From Chlorella sorokiniana (lineage: Eukaryota; Chlorophyta; Trebouxiophyceae; Chlorellales; Chlorellaceae): a stretch of DNA of 64,000 bases. Shown here piece by piece: positions 45,301-58,453 of the stretch. The notes below the pieces were generated by a model, which worked only from the letters and a program-made list of their open reading frames with translations, made no database searches and was not told the origin of the DNA. Numbering within the stretch: position 1 is the first letter of the stretch; every line of letters begins with the position of its first letter. Where the stretch lies: contig CP084619.1 of the NCBI GenBank assembly GCA_025917655.1, forward strand, positions 744,001 to 808,000, given 5' to 3'. The translations under genes and the position numbers were made by a program.

Positions 45301-48300
45301 CTCGGAGCCCGGCGGTGCGGCAAAGAGGGAGGAGAGGAGGTCGGCGGCGTCGAGGCCCTCGGCCGCCATGCGGGCGGCGAGGGTGGAAAGCGCGGGCGCC
45401 AGCGCAGCGCGCACAGCACGCGGGCCAGAGACAGCAGGTCCTGCAGCGGGGGCGGGGCGGTGTGCGGGTGAGGAGCCTCGGCCGCGGCAGGTGCCGGCCA
45501 GAAGCAGGAGCTGAGGGCGCCTCTGTGCGCAACCAAGCACAAACCCTCGCAACTGCCCGCGGCAAGCATCAATCAGCCTGCCACGGCACCCCTGAACGAG
45601 CCACCCAGGCGCGTCAAGCCATGACCGAGCCGCAGCGCCGCTCACCCTGCCGCCGCGTGGTGCGAGGTCGGCCCAGGGGGCGGAAGAGAGGGCGGCGAGA
45701 GCCACCGAGCTGCTCAGGGCCGGCAGGTCCAGCTTGTCACCCATGAACTGGTGCAGCAGGGCGGCGGTGGGCAGGCCATCCTCCTGGAAGCACTCTGCTG
45801 GGAGGGCTTCCGCTGGCAGCTGAGAGGAAGCTGCCCTGCCGGCGGCGCGCGGCGGCGGCGGCGGCGGCGGCGGCGGGCCCGTAGGGCCCCTTGGCCAGCT
45901 GCTGCGCCAGCGCCGCCCGCGAGCACGGCGCTGCCACGCCCGCCGCGACGCAGCGCAGCATGAGCGAGCAGCAGCGCGACGGGCGCGGCGTGCCGGCTGC
46001 CGGCCTCCGCCTCGCGCCCCGGTGCCAGCTGCGCCGCCAGCGCCGCCGCCGCGTCGGCATCGGCGGCCGCGCGGGCAGCCAGGGCGGCCAGCGCCCGTGC
46101 GTTGTACGCAGCATCTTCCGCCGCTTTGCTGACCTTCTCCCCGTTCTGTGCTGCAGTGGCCTTTGCCGCAGCCTTCTTGCCGCTCGTGCGCTTGACTGCC
46201 CGCTCATCCTCGGCGGCCGCCGCCGCCTGATCCCCGCCTTGGCCCCCGGGCAGCGGCACGCCCTCCAGCGCGGTCAGCAGCGGATGTTGCAGCTTGGCAG
46301 CTGCCTTGGCGGCTGTGGCAGCCACCTTGCGCCCGCCGCGGGGCCCACCAGCAGCGCCGCCAGCAGCAGGGGCAGCGTGCGGGGCAGCAGCGCGGGCGCC
46401 GCTTCCACCAACGGCCCTGCCACCAGCTTCACCACCTTGCGAGCCACGCCCCGCGCCGCCGCTCGCTGCGCCTTGCGACAGTCGCGGTCACCAGCCTGCA
46501 CCCCAAAAAGTGGTGTGTGTGTGTGCATGGGAAACTATTAGGAAAACAAAAACAAAGGAAGATTGAACAAAAACAAAGGAAAACAAAAACAAAGGAAGAT
46601 TGAACAAAAACAGAAGATTGAAGCGGAGGAGGGGGCGGTCCGTATTCAGGGACAAGCTGAGTGCTGCGCAACTCCCACCGCAGCGCCGGCAGCAGCCCGG
46701 GGCGTACAGCAAGCTGCACAATTGCCAGCGCTGCACCGACTGGCGTGCCACAGGCAGGGACCATGCTCGGGCAAGGAAGAGCTTGCAGAACGGCCAGGCA
46801 CCACAGCGGCAGCAGCGGCAGGCGCGCCATGCCCGCAGCAGCAGCAGTAGCAGCGGGCTGCCGGCGCCGCCGCACCTGGTCCAAGGCCCTGTCAAAGCAC
46901 TCTGCCAGGCCGTCAAACAGCGCCGCCGGCGGCATCTTGAGCAGCGAGGTGGCCGACAGCGCCGCCAGCACCACCGCCGGAGCGTCGTCCTGCAGGCGGC
47001 GCAGCAGCGCGGCGCGCGCGGCGGCGGCGGCGGCGGCGGCGGTCGGCGGTGGGGGAGGAGGCGAGCGCGTCGAGTCGCTGCACGGCCTGCAGTGGGGGGA
47101 GGTGAGGAGGCGGGGAGGTGGGGAGGAAGCTCACAGGTGTGAAAGAGTGGGATGGGTGGTGGTGGTGGTGGCTGTGGCCAGTTTTGAGCCTCAGCAATGT
47201 GCCTGCCCTGCGGATTGCTTCGACAGCCGCCGCCCTACAAGGCGACCAGCCCGGCAGCCGGCCCCCTCATGGCCCTTTTCCGGAGACTGCAAACCAAAAG
47301 TAGAAGAAGTAGAAGAAAGGAGGAGCGGCGCTCACCAGCTGCCGCACCGCGGCCGACGGCGCCTCTGCGGCCAGCAGCACTGTGGTGCCTGCCGCATCCA
47401 GCGGGCAGCGCGCGGTGCCCTCAAACGCCTCCTGCAGCGCCGCCAGCAGCCGCCGCCGCTGCCCCTGCTCCTGCTGCCGCGCGCGCCGCCGCGGCGCCGC
47501 CCCCGCCCTCGGCACCCTGCTGCGGCCGCTCGTCGCCTGCGTGCTGCGCCTGCTGCGCATCGTCGCCAGCAGGGCCTCCGTCGGTGTCCATGGCGGCAGC
47601 CTCCGTGGCAGCCTCCGTGGCGGGCGCCTGGGGCGGCAGCAGGGCGTCCACGGCGGCGTCCAGCTCAGTGGGGCAGCGCAGGTCCAGCGCGCGCAGCAGG
47701 CGCAGCAGGGGGCCCCCCCGCGCCGCCGCCGCCGCCCCATCCTCGCCGTCGCCGTAGGTGGCAGCTGCCTGGCGCAGCACCTCTTCCGCCAGGCCCCTAG
47801 CAACTGGACCTGAAGGCACGGCCAGCACACAGTAAACGCAGCTGCGGTGACGAGAAGCAGGGCAACAGGCCATGCACGCCCCAGCCCTTTTCCCAAGGAG
47901 ATCCGCCCCCAAAAGGACAGACAAAGCACACGGGGGATGGCAGGGCACAGTTGCTGCTTTGTGCACGCACCCAGCCTGGTCTTGGTCAGCAGGCCGAGCA
48001 ACAGCGGCTCTTGCTGCGCGGGGTCTGCGGGCAGCGCGCGCAGCGCGGCGCCCGCCAGCAGGCCGAGGAAGCGCTGCAGCCGCAGGCCGCGCTCGCTCAT
48101 CGCCGCCAGCTCGTCGACGAGGCCCGGGCTCTGCACGAGAGGCAGGACCGAAGCAAGGGCAAAGGTTGCTTGCATGTACGACACCCCCAGCGCAGCGGGC
48201 TTGCTGAACATGCAGCGCAGCGCATGCTGCCAACTCCGAACGGGTGGTGCCAGTAGGACACAGCAGTTGAAGGCGGCTCTGGCGCGGCACCCGCCCTGCG

Positions 48301-50732
48301 CCGCCGCCGCAGCTGCCCCCGCCAGCGGGCGACAAGCTGCAAAGCGTGGGAGAGCTGGGCTGTGCGGCTGCTGGGAAGCTGCGCGGCAGCTGGGAGGCTG
48401 GCCCTCACCCTAGCCAGGTAGGCGAGCGCCTTGTCGGGCAGCTCCCGCAGCTGCTCCTGGCTGTTGGCCAGCGCCGCCAGCAGCAGCAGCACGGCACGCA
48501 GCAGGGCGGGGGTGGCAGAGCGGCACGCCTCCACCACAAGCACTGCAGGCAGCCCGGGAAGGTGGTGGGGGAGGGGTTGGTAAGACAGAGCGGCAGGTGA
48601 GAAGGGAGGCTGGTGGAAGCGGCGGGGCATGGCGTCACCGCGGGTGGCTGGAAGATGGCGGCAGGGGCTTGGGGATCCACGAAAAGCGGCGGAAGTGATG
48701 GCGTGCATGGCGTGCACAGCGTGCGCCTCAGGGAATACAAACTGTAGTATGATTGCCGCTCAGGTGGCGTCGCGATCGTGAGTTTGCATCATCGGCGCCA
48801 CGCGGGCATGAATGCACGCAGCGCACCCTAGCGGGCGGGCAGCTGGCAGGGCAGAGCGGTGCAGCGAGCAACCGCACCAACAAACCCATGCACTGTCGGC
48901 AGCTCAAACAGCTGCTCGCCACCTGCCCCTTCTCCCCCACACACACTCAGCGCACCATTGACAAGGTCAGCGGTGAAGGTGGCCCGCGCCCCCAGCCGCC
49001 CAACGATGCTGTATGTGGCGGCGCGGTGGTCCGGCGCCACAGCGGCGGTCAACCCCTTGAGCAGGTACGGCAGCAGCATGCTGCACGGTAGGGAACAGGA
49101 AGCGGGCAGCAAGACAAGGGGTGTGTTTGAGGAGAAGAAGCCTGGCGCTCCTGGCCAGCCTGCGAGTTGCCAGCAGGCCGTTTTGGGCGCACGCAGGCGG
49201 CCGCGGACCAGGCAGGCTGCGTTCCCAGCCTTTACGGCAGCCTTTGAGATCAGCTGCCTGGCAGCTGCCCGGCAGCCGCTGCTCACGTGACGAGCGGCTC
49301 GTCCACCGCCTTCAGCTTGGCGATGTACTCGCACAGCAGCACAGCGTAGAAAGGGGGAAGACGCGCCCCGCCCGCTGCGGCTCCGCCTGCCGCTGCGCAG
49401 TCTCACACACAAAGCGCAGCAGGCCCTGTGACGGGGAGGGAGGCATGTGGCGGCGGCGCCTGTCAGGCCAAGGCGGGCACATTCAGGAAGGCACATCGCA
49501 CGGCGGGATGCGCGGTGGGAAGGGGCAGCTGCCAGCGCTGTCAGCTGCCGGCACCCCGCGGCGGTCAGCCGCCCAAACAACGCGTGTGCCAAGCTTGCCA
49601 GGCGGACGATGAACAGAAGAACAAGCGGCAGAGAGCCGCCAGCAGAGAACAGGCCGCGTGTCCCGTCGCATGCCGGCCGCAGCCGCGGCGCACCCGGTCT
49701 GTGAGGCATCTGAGCACGAGGGTTTCTCGTGGCGCGGGCGCCCGCTGCCCTGCATCGGCTCCAGGAAGGCCCACAGGGAGCGCGGCTCCAGCCGCAGCAC
49801 CTGCACCAGCCGCACAAACTGGGGGTCTCGTGGTAGGGCAGCGCCGCCGCCATCAGCGCGTCCACGTTGCGCTCGTGCACCCTGCAGAGGCGGCGGGGGA
49901 GCGACGAAGTGAGGCAGGCGTGCATGCGTGCGACGTCGCTGCTGCTCGAGAGCTGGAAGGTGGTGCTTGCAAATGAAGACGACAGCCTGGCAGCCTGCGC
50001 TGCTCTGACACAAGCTGCCCACTGCCCGCACCCCATCAAACAAGGTCAGCCGCCATGCACATGTGCCCTGGCGTGTGCACGTAGCCGCTGCCGTGCTGTA
50101 GGCTGCCGCCGCCCGACAATCGGGTGCGCGGTGCTCGGCGCCTCGCAGCAGCGGTGGACCCACTCACTTGTACTTGCGTACGAGGTGTTCCAGCGCCTTG
50201 AAGGCCGGCGCCAGCAGGAAGTAGGAGGAGAGCAGGTCGCAGAAGGCTGCCACGGCGGCGTCCAGCCGCGCATTCACCTCCTGCGTCGCGCTGTCGCGGT
50301 CCAACGCCTGCCCCCAAACAGCGTGCGACGGAACGGCTGGAAGCGCGCATCCAACGTGATCAGCTGCTCCAGGCCTGCGTGTTTAGGAAAGGAGGGGGGA
50401 ATGCCGGGGTGTCCAGGGGTGGGCGGAAGGGTGGCGAGCGGCGGGGAAGGCAGGCGGCGGCGGCGGCGGCAGCAGGCGGCGGGGGAGGCAAGGCAGCTGC
50501 ATGCCGGACACGACGGCTCACCCTCCAGGCCAATTCTGTAGATTGTCTCTCCATCAATGTCGGCTGCCTCCTGAAAGGTGTAGAGCAGGCTCGCCTTGCC
50601 CCGGTGCCGGCGGCCCTGGTCCACTTGCTGCCTCACAGCTAGCTTATTCAGCTGTTCCGCCAGGTCGGTGGTGGGGGTGCCGCCGGTGCCGCGGCATTCG
50701 CAGCCGCCCCTGCCTTGGGCATGTTGCTGCAA
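36398..50732 (-). CDS. UTP10: UTP10/HEATR1, U3 small nucleolar RNP HEAT-repeat protein
   Basis: A very large HEAT-repeat protein of the small-subunit processome, needed for pre-18S rRNA processing and rDNA transcription in the nucleolus. The first exon (50522-50732) reads LAEQLNKLAV, then ASLLYTFQEAADIDGETIYR, matching the HEATR1 N-terminus. Following exons give EQLITLDARFQPFRRTLFG, SSYFLLAPAFKALEHLVRKY and ALPYHETPQFVRLVQVL, also conserved. The middle is Ala-rich helical repeats in dozens of short exons. The C-terminal BP28CT domain includes FSLVNALAERLRGVFVPYYG near 38690. The end reads AEEYLALLPETLPFLAELLE and finishes SGESLEQYLR with TAG at 36398, the family's signature ending. The start at 50732 is the first in-frame ATG; the preceding exon could differ. 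Introns contain several tandem repeats. Confidence 0.93.
42304..42366. repeat. 22-bp tandem repeat, about three copies
   Basis: Unit ACCAAAGCGTGCACAGCGTG plus GA, in direct copies at 42304, 42326 and 42348 (last partial), inside a UTP10 intron. Confidence 0.9.
46541..46620. repeat. AT-rich 37-bp tandem repeat
   Basis: Two near-identical copies and part of a third of a unit made of AAAACAAAAACAAAGGAAG then ATTGAACAAAAACAAAG. It is strikingly A-rich in an otherwise GC-rich UTP10 intron. Confidence 0.9.
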
Positions 50733-51170
50733 CTCGGTAGAGCAATGCAGCTTCTGCAGCCCTCAGATCGACATCCCCATTGCTCGGTCTGCCTTGGCAG
50801 CATGCATGCAGCCGAAAAGCCCCAAAGGCAGACAAGCGGTACTCGTTCTAGTACTGCCTTCAGGCGAAAAACGCAGCCCTGCCTTTGCTCCATTCCAAGC
50901 GATTCAATGGCCTGGAATGGCCTGCTGCGGATTGAAGATAGGTATACAGCGTGAAAATGCGCAGCTGTTCTCTTGTCGAAGCTTTCGAAGTCTGAGCCTT
51001 AAGCATTGGAATCCGCTCCCAGAAGATCCGCAAAGGTTAAGAATAGCGTGAGCCAGCTCCGGAAGGCACGTCGCCTTTAACGGTTCCTCCGCTAACTCAG
51101 AACCCAGAGCCGGCCGCAGTCACTAGCCACCAGCAGCCAAGCGCCCATCCGGCTAAGAGCTGCGTCTAGT
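50733..51170. promoter_or_regulatory. Shared divergent promoter of UTP10 and myosin
   Basis: The 438 bp between the UTP10 start (minus strand) and the myosin start (plus strand) must contain both promoters. It is less GC-rich than the flanks, especially at 50930-51060. No specific element was identified. Confidence 0.5.
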
Positions 51171-54100
51171 ATGGCAGCTGACTGGCTGTCCAAGGGCACG
51201 CCGGTCTGGGTGGCAGGCAGCGACAGCGACGGCGAGGGCCCCTGGCAGCGCGGCGTGGTGTCCGCAGTCCCCGGCGCCTCCTGCGTCGTGTCCCTGGATC
51301 GAGGCGGCCAAGTCACGGTGCCTCCTGCTTCCCTGGCACCAGCCAACCCTGCATTCCTAGACCTGGCCAGGTGCGGGGCCTGCGTGCTCCCTTCCATGCG
51401 GGAGCTGGCCGCTCGTGCGCCGCGCCGGGCCACCCCGCCGCCGTCCTGCCCCTGTGCAAGAGCCTCGTTGCATGCTCCTCTTGTGCGCACCTTAATTCAT
51501 TGTGTATCTTACAACCTGGCTGCCTGCAGCGATCTCACAAACCTCTCCTACCTGAATGAGCCGGGCATGCTGCACACGCTGCGCCAGCGCTTTGCCGCCG
51601 GCCAGATTTACACAGCCACTGGCCCCGTGCTCGTCGCCATCAACCCCTTCCGCCCCCTGCCGCTCTACGGCCCCGAGGAGGTGCAGCGGTACAGCCAGCG
51701 CAGCGCGGCAGGGGCCGCGGCGGAAGGCTACGAGCCGCATGTCTTTCTCACAGCAGACCAGGCGTACAAGCAGGCGAGCTGGCACAGCTGCAGCGTGGCT
51801 CCCGCCGTTGCTTGCCTTTTCCGCCCTCGTGCAGCTGTCAGCACACAGCGATGTGCAGGTTGCTGCTCGGATGCGCCGGATGGGCGGCCTTTTTCACCCC
51901 GAGCCAAGCCGACGGCCCGCCGCCGCCCTGCGGTTCCCCGCCGCAGATGGTGGCGCTGCAGCAGTCCCAGTCTGTGCTGATCACTGGGGAGTCGGGGGCG
52001 GGCAAGACTGAGACCACCAAGTTTGTGATGCGCTACCTGGCGGCGCTGGCGGGGGCATGGGCATGGAGGCAAGCCAGTTTGCATGCAGGGGGATGCCGCC
52101 GCCCTGCTCCGCCCCGGCTTCACCTTGCCCAGCTTGGCAGCACCTCGAGCTCGGCGCTCGCCAGCCGAGGTCCAGCAGAGCGGGCAGGATGCGGCAACAG
52201 GGTTGCGGCTGCTCGCAGCACACCACCATGTGTGCTGCACCGCTCGTTCCCGAACTAGAGCCTCCCCACCTCCCCACCTCCGCGCAGGGCCGTGTGCTTC
52301 AGACCAACCCCATCCTGGAGGCCTTTGGCAACGCAAAAACCGGGCTGAACGACAACTCCTCCCGCTTCGGGCGGCTGATCGAGATCTTCTTTGGCGGGGG
52401 CGGGCGCCGCGGCATCTGCGGCGCCCGCGTGCACGCCTACCTGCTTGAGAAGTCGCGCGTGGTGCGCCAGCAGCCCGGCGAGCGCTCCTTCCACGTGTTC
52501 TACCAGCTGTGCCGCGGCGCGAGCGACGCGGAGCGCGCGCACTACGGCCTGCCACCTGCCGACGCCGCGCTGGCGGGGTTTGCCTACCTGGCGGGCAGCG
52601 GCTGCACCAGCGTGGAGGGGGTGGACGACGCCGCTGAGTTCCGCCGCGTGAAGGCCGCTCTGCATGCTGTGGGCATCGGCGAGGAGCGGCAGCAGGAGCT
52701 GTTCTCGCAGCTCGCGGCTGTGCTGCACCTGGGCAACGTGCGCTTCTCGCCGCTGCACGACGACGCGGCCGAGGTGGAGGCGGGCAGCGCCGCGCCGCTG
52801 CAGCAGGCGGCCGCGCTGCTGGGGGTGCCCGCTGCCGCGCTGGCAGCGGCGCTGACCACGCGGCGCATGGAGGCGGGCGGCGAGCGCATCACGCGCCAGC
52901 TCAGCGCGGAGGCGGCGGGGGACAACCGCGACGCCCTGGCCAAGGCCCTGTACGCAGCCGCCTTCAGCTGGCTGGTGGCGCAGGTGCGCCGCGCTGCGCC
53001 GCCCCCAAGCATTCCCGCCCGCAGCGCAGCTGGGCATGCTGACCTGCCGCAGCTGGAGCACTGCTCTGCTCCCGGCCACGGCACACTGAAAAAGGGCAGC
53101 ATGGCCCAGCCGGAGCCCTGCCCTGAAGCTGCTGGGCGCCTCATGCCGGTGCCTCCCTTCCTCATGATTCGGCTCCTTGCTGAGGCCCCCACCTTTGCTC
53201 CCCCCTTCCCCCAGATCAATGGCGCGCTGGCGGTGGGCAAGCAGCATTCGGGCGCTGACATGCTGTCCATATCGCTGCTCGACATTTATGGTGCGGGGGG
53301 CCCGGGGGCACGACCTACTGCTGCTGCTGTTGCCACTAGTGGGGTGCCAGCGCGCCAGGCTCGCCTTGGTTGGCCTTGCTCTTGCGTCCAGCGTGTGGAC
53401 TGGCCTCAGCTGCCCCGGCCTCAGCACGCCGCCAAGCTCAAGGCCTGCCTTGCGCTGCCGCCCGTCACGCGCCTGCCCTGATGCTGCTCTTCCTCCCCCC
53501 CACCTGTCGGCTCCCCTGCGCCCTTCACCCCTGCAGGCTTTGAGCAGTTTGGGACCAACTCGTTCGAGACGCTGTGCATCAACTATGCCAACGAGCGCCT
53601 GCAGGGCCAGTTTGCGGCGCACATGTTTGCACTGGAGCAGGGCGCGTACGAGCAGGAGGGCATCGACTGGGCGCACATCGACTGGGCCGACAACCAGGCA
53701 GGCCCAGGGGGATGCCTTGGGATGGGAGGGGCGGGGGCGGGGGTTGTGTGTTGTGTGGATGGGCAGCAGGGAGGGTGCGTGGTGCGTTTGTGCATGTGCG
53801 GATGCGTGGAGGGCAGCGTTCGCAGGACGGGGGGCCAGCGCACGTGCACCGCACATGACGTGGCACGTGCCTGCCCCCCCCCTCCCGTTCCTCCCTGCCA
53901 GGACTGCGTGGACCTGATTGAGGCGCGGCCCCCCGGGCTGGGCCTGCTGTCTCTGCTGGACGAGGAGTGCATGGTGGGCGGTGTGGGTGGGCTGGGTGTG
54001 TGTTTTCTCTGTGTGTGACGTGGGTGCGTGGGTGTGGGTTGGTGAGGGGCTGTTTGCAGCCGTGAAGCGGCTGCTCCGCTCAGGCATCAACGCAGGTGGA

Positions 54101-57100
54101 TTGCCGGATGATGTGGCAGGCATGCAAGCTGACGAGGGTGCGCTCGCTGCATGCCTGCTGCCCCCTACCCTGTGCAGATGCCGCGCGGCAGCGACGCCAC
54201 CTTGCCGCGAAGCTGCAGGCTGCGCACGCGGCACACCCCCGCTTTGGCTGCCCCGCGCGCGCCCCAGGCCCGGCCTTCACCATCCGCCATTTCGCGGGGC
54301 CGGTCACCTACTCGGCAGCGCTGTTCCTGGACAAGAACCGGGACATGCTCAGCAGAGGTGGGGCGGCGTCCGTAAGCGGCGGTGGGGCCTCTGGGCTCTG
54401 GGTGCTGCGGGACAGCTTTTACTCGCGTCGCCGCGAGGTGCACGCGGCACAGCGCTTGGCAGCGCTCCACAGCTTGCGCTTGATTCGTGGCAAGGCTTGG
54501 CGGCGCTTGGGGGTTGCTGTGCTGTGCTGAGTTGTCAGGGGCTGGTTGTGGTGCTGCCAGCCAGTCCCGGGGGCGTCCACCACCTTTCCTCTCGTTCGCT
54601 CTCTCGACCTCGCCTCCCTCTGCCCTGCGGCCCCCACCTCCACACTGTTTTCCTGCATCATACCACTGGTTTCACCATCCAGGCTTCCCGTTGGCTCCCC
54701 TTGCAAGCAGACCTGGTGGAGCTCCTGGCCGCCTCCTCCGCCCCCTGGCCGCGGCGCTGGCGGCGGAGATGGAGGGGGCGCGGGGGCGGCGGCGGGGCAG
54801 CGCCACCGTGGGCGCTCGCTTCAGGGACCAGCTGAGGGACCTCGTCCAGCGCCTGGACGCGTGAGTGGCCTGCTGTGTACTTCTGTTATGGTTATTTGGG
54901 GGTGCGAATGATGAATTATGGGGGGGAGGGGGCCTTGTCGGCTGTGGCTGGGTGGCTGGGGCGGCGACGGAGCTCGTCTGACGCTCTCGGCGCCCACATG
55001 CTGCGGCTGCTGCCAGAGCAAAGGGAAGCATGCCTGAAGCCGGTGCTCCCTCTCCCTCTGCCAACGCTGTTTGCCTCTTGCTCGTGCCCCTCGCCTCCCC
55101 CTGCAGCACCCGCCTTCACTTTGTGCGCTGCGTGAAGCCCAACGCCGCGCAGGCCGGCGGCACCTTTGACCCAGCTCTTGTCCTGCACCAGCTGCGGTGC
55201 TGCGGGGTGCTGGAGGTGGCGCGCATCGCCCGGGCGGGGTACCCCACGCGGTACCGCCACGCCGAGTTTGCGCAGCGGTACGCTGGGCTGCTGCCGCAGT
55301 ACGGGACAGGTGCGCTGCGCGCGCTGTGGTCGCTCGCTGCATCCCCTCCGCCCCCCTCCTCAAGCCTCCTTTGCACGCTGCATGTGGCTGGCAGGCGGCT
55401 GCAGGGCCTGCCCGCACCTGGCTGCACCTGCCAGCCACCTGCGCGGGCTGCCCTCCCCTCCCCTCCGCCCCCACCCAACATCGAGCCCTCTGCCCCTTCT
55501 CTTTGCAGGCCCTCTGCCCCCGACGTGCCCCCGGCAGACGTGTGCCGCCACCTGCTGGCCCACTTTGGTGTGGACCCCTCCCAGTTCCAGCTGGGCCGCT
55601 GCAAGCTGTTCTGCCGGGTGGGGGTGCTGGGGCGGCTGGAGGACGCGGCGGCGCGCATGCAGAGGTGGGAGTGTGTGTGGAGGGTGGTGGTGGCGTATAT
55701 GTGTGAATGTGTGTGCGTGTGGGTGTGTGGGGGGAGGGGGGAGGGGGGCAAGGGGGCAGACGGGGTTTACCTGCTTTCCAGCGTCTGGGATCGGCTGTGC
55801 AAGCGTGGCGGTGTGAGGCCGCCAAAGGGCAGCCTGCATGCCTGCTTTCCCGGCCCGGCTGTTGCTGTACCGCCCCTGTTCGCAACCCTTGCGTGGACCT
55901 GCCTGTGCCTGTCTTCTCCCCCCCTCTTGCCTCCCCTTCAGGTCTGCGCTGCTCATCCAGAGCACCTGGCGCATGGCGGTCCGCCGCCGCGCCTTCCTCG
56001 CGGCCCGTGCCTCCGCCGTGACGGTGCAGGCTCGGTGGCGCGGCGTGCGCGCGCCGCGCCGCCTTTGCCGACCTCCTCGCCCGGCACCGAGCAGCGCTGC
56101 TCATCCAGGCGACGTCGCGCGGCTGGGCGGCACGACGGCGGTTCCCGGCGGCGCTGCGCGGCGTGAGGGCGGTGCAGGCGGCCTGGCGGCGGCACGCGCT
56201 GCGCACGCGGGCGGCAGCACAGGTTGCAGCGCGGCGCGAGGCGGATCGGGAGCAGCGCGCTGCGGCCGACGCGAGGCGCCGGGCGGATGAAACCTTCGAG
56301 GTGGGGCGCTGCCATGAGAGGCCAAGGCGGCGCTCCTTGTCGTGCTGATGACCTGGAACGAGTGTGTTGAGAGCGATGCCGGCTGGCTAGCATAGGGCGC
56401 CCCTGCCCTACCTGCCCAGCAACCTGCATCCGGTTCATTCTCCGCACGTCTTTCAGTCTGCCCGGCGCCCCCACCACCACCACACACACACACCCCACAC
56501 ACACCCACATCCCACCCACCCACTTACCCACCCCATTCAGGCCATTCAGCGGGAGTTTGGCATGGATGCCGGCCAGGTGCGCTCCGTACTGGGCCTGTGG
56601 CGCCAACACGGCGACGCCTTTCAACGCTGGCACGCGGCAGGGCGCCCCTTCTCGCCGCCGCCCGCACCGCCAGCTCCCAAGGGGGCTCCCCGCCCTCGGG
56701 GCTGCCGCCCGGCGAGGATTCGGGGCTGCTGCTGGAAGTGGCGGCGGCCAACGCCGACGTGGCGGCGCTGCAGCAGCGGCTGGAGGGCTTGCAGCTGTAC
56801 AGCCAGCAGCTGGCGCGGCACGTGAGTTCGGGGGAAGCAAGGGTTCACGAAAGGCGGTGTCCATACTCGTTTCCGGTGCATTATTTTCCATCTCCTCGCT
56901 TGCTACTGCGTGAAAACACAATCACTCTCTTTCCGTCCCCCTTGCAGTCTGACGACTTGAGAGAGGAGAACCGGCTGCTGCAGCGCGCGCTGTCCGCCCT
57001 GCAGGCCGCCGTGGACGAACGCGCCCGACGCGGCGGCGGCGGCACACTGCCGCGCCGTGCTGGCCCTGCTCATGCCGCCCGGCGCGGGCAGCCCGCGGGG

Positions 57101-57742
57101 GGCACGCCGCCGCCCGGCCGCCACCGCCGTTGACGCCGCGCAGCTCGGTTTGGGGTCGACGCTGCGGCAGCCCTCCGCGCCGCACCCCCGCTACTCCGTC
57201 CACGCCGACGCGTCGGCGGGCGCGCCGCCGGCCGCCGCTGCGGCGACAGCGCCAGCGGCTCAGATTCCGACACCATCTCCCTGATGAGCCTGGGTGATGT
57301 CGACGGCAGCGTGTTCACGGACGCCGCACCCAGCCCGCTGCTGGGTGTGGCGCCGACGCCACCGACCGCGCCCTCGGTGTGTGCCGGCTGTCGCCTCCGC
57401 GCGCTGCGGTTTTGATGCATCCCACCTGCGTGTGCCTGGATCGGCTCCAAGCTTGACGCCCCCCTTGGTTGTGGCTGCAGGCGGTACGGGGTGAAGGCGC
57501 CGCCCTGTTGAGCTCCCTCAGCCGTGAGCTGGACAAGGTGCGCCGCCTGTCCAATCTGGCGACACTGCTGCCACGCCGCAGCATCCCCAGCACGTGCTAC
57601 CGTTACGCCTCGCGATGGCTGGCACCGCCTCAAGGCCGTGTCCCTGTGTGGGCTGCCCCAGCCGCCGCCCCTGCTGCCTCCTCCCCCTGCAGAAGCGCAC
57701 TCTGTTGGACGACGACGCAGACTTCATCCGCGAGGTGGGTGG

Positions 57743-57779
<37 letters not shown>

Positions 57780-58359
57780 GGGGGGGGATTCGCCGGTGTG
57801 TGTGTGAGGGTGGGCGTGCTGGATTTGGGGGATCGTGGGGGTTGGGGGCTGGATTTGGGGGATCGTGGGGGTGGGGGGTGGGGATGGATGGAAAGTGGGG
57901 AGTACAGGTCACTGATTTGGGAAGGGTGCTAGGCCTGGGGCGCCTCACCGCCACGCGCGGCTGGCTGCCCTGGCGCGCAAAGAGGTGTCGCGGTGCGCTG
58001 CAGGTGAGCGGCGGGCTGTCGGCGGCACCTGGCATGGACCCCGCCCAGGAGTACGAGCGGCTGGTGGCGCGGTACAAGTCCTGGAAGAAGGAGTTCAAGG
58101 AGCGGCTGGCGGGCACGCAGCGCGCCGTGCGGCAGCTGAAGCGCGACGAGCGGCGGTCGACCGGCACGCCCCGCTCCTCGGCATCTCACGGCGGCAGCAA
58201 CGGCGGCGCCTTCTCGCTGACCCGCCTGCGCAGCAGCAGCGGCGGGGGCGGCCTGGGCGGCGGGGGCGACATACCCAAGGGCGGCGGTGCCAGCGAGGAC
58301 GGCGGGCGGGCGAGTCGCGCGCGCGGGTGCTGCTGCCCTTCAAGTCACGCCGGGGCTGA
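51171..58359 (+). CDS. Class VIII myosin heavy chain
   Basis: An actin motor of the plant lineage. The start [16 protein letters not shown] is at 51171 (exon 51171-51370), an SH3-like N-terminal domain. The motor has [13 protein letters not shown], the P-loop [10 protein letters not shown] (about 51986; exon from 51947), switch [10 protein letters not shown] (about 52346), switch II DIYGFEQF split by an intron (53281 and 53539), HFVRCVKPN (about 55117) and the converter-side [20 protein letters not shown]. Four IQ-like motifs follow (for example [34 protein letters not shown]), then a short coiled coil ([16 protein letters not shown]). The tail [20 protein letters not shown] is the class VIII hallmark; the protein ends [10 protein letters not shown]. 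The intron after 51773 has a GC donor. One-base frame changes occur near 54740 and 56050. A TGTAA follows at 58449. Confidence 0.95.
57746..57779. repeat. GT dinucleotide repeat
   Basis: About 16 GT units running into a G run, just inside a myosin intron donor. Confidence 0.9.
57829..57895. repeat. Tandem G-rich repeat, two copies
   Basis: A unit containing GGATTTGGGGGATCGTGGGG is repeated directly in the same myosin intron. Confidence 0.8.
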
Positions 58360-58448
58360 CCCTCTTGCCTTTGATTTCATCTCGCTACCTACCGCTATTG
58401 TATTACATGGCGTCAGTCTTTTCTTCCCGTTCCCGTTGTGGACGCACT

Positions 58449-58453
58449 GTAAC
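58449..58453 (+). terminator. Probable TGTAA polyadenylation signal of myosin
   Basis: TGTAA lies 90 nt after the myosin TGA, a typical green-algal arrangement. Confidence 0.65.
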
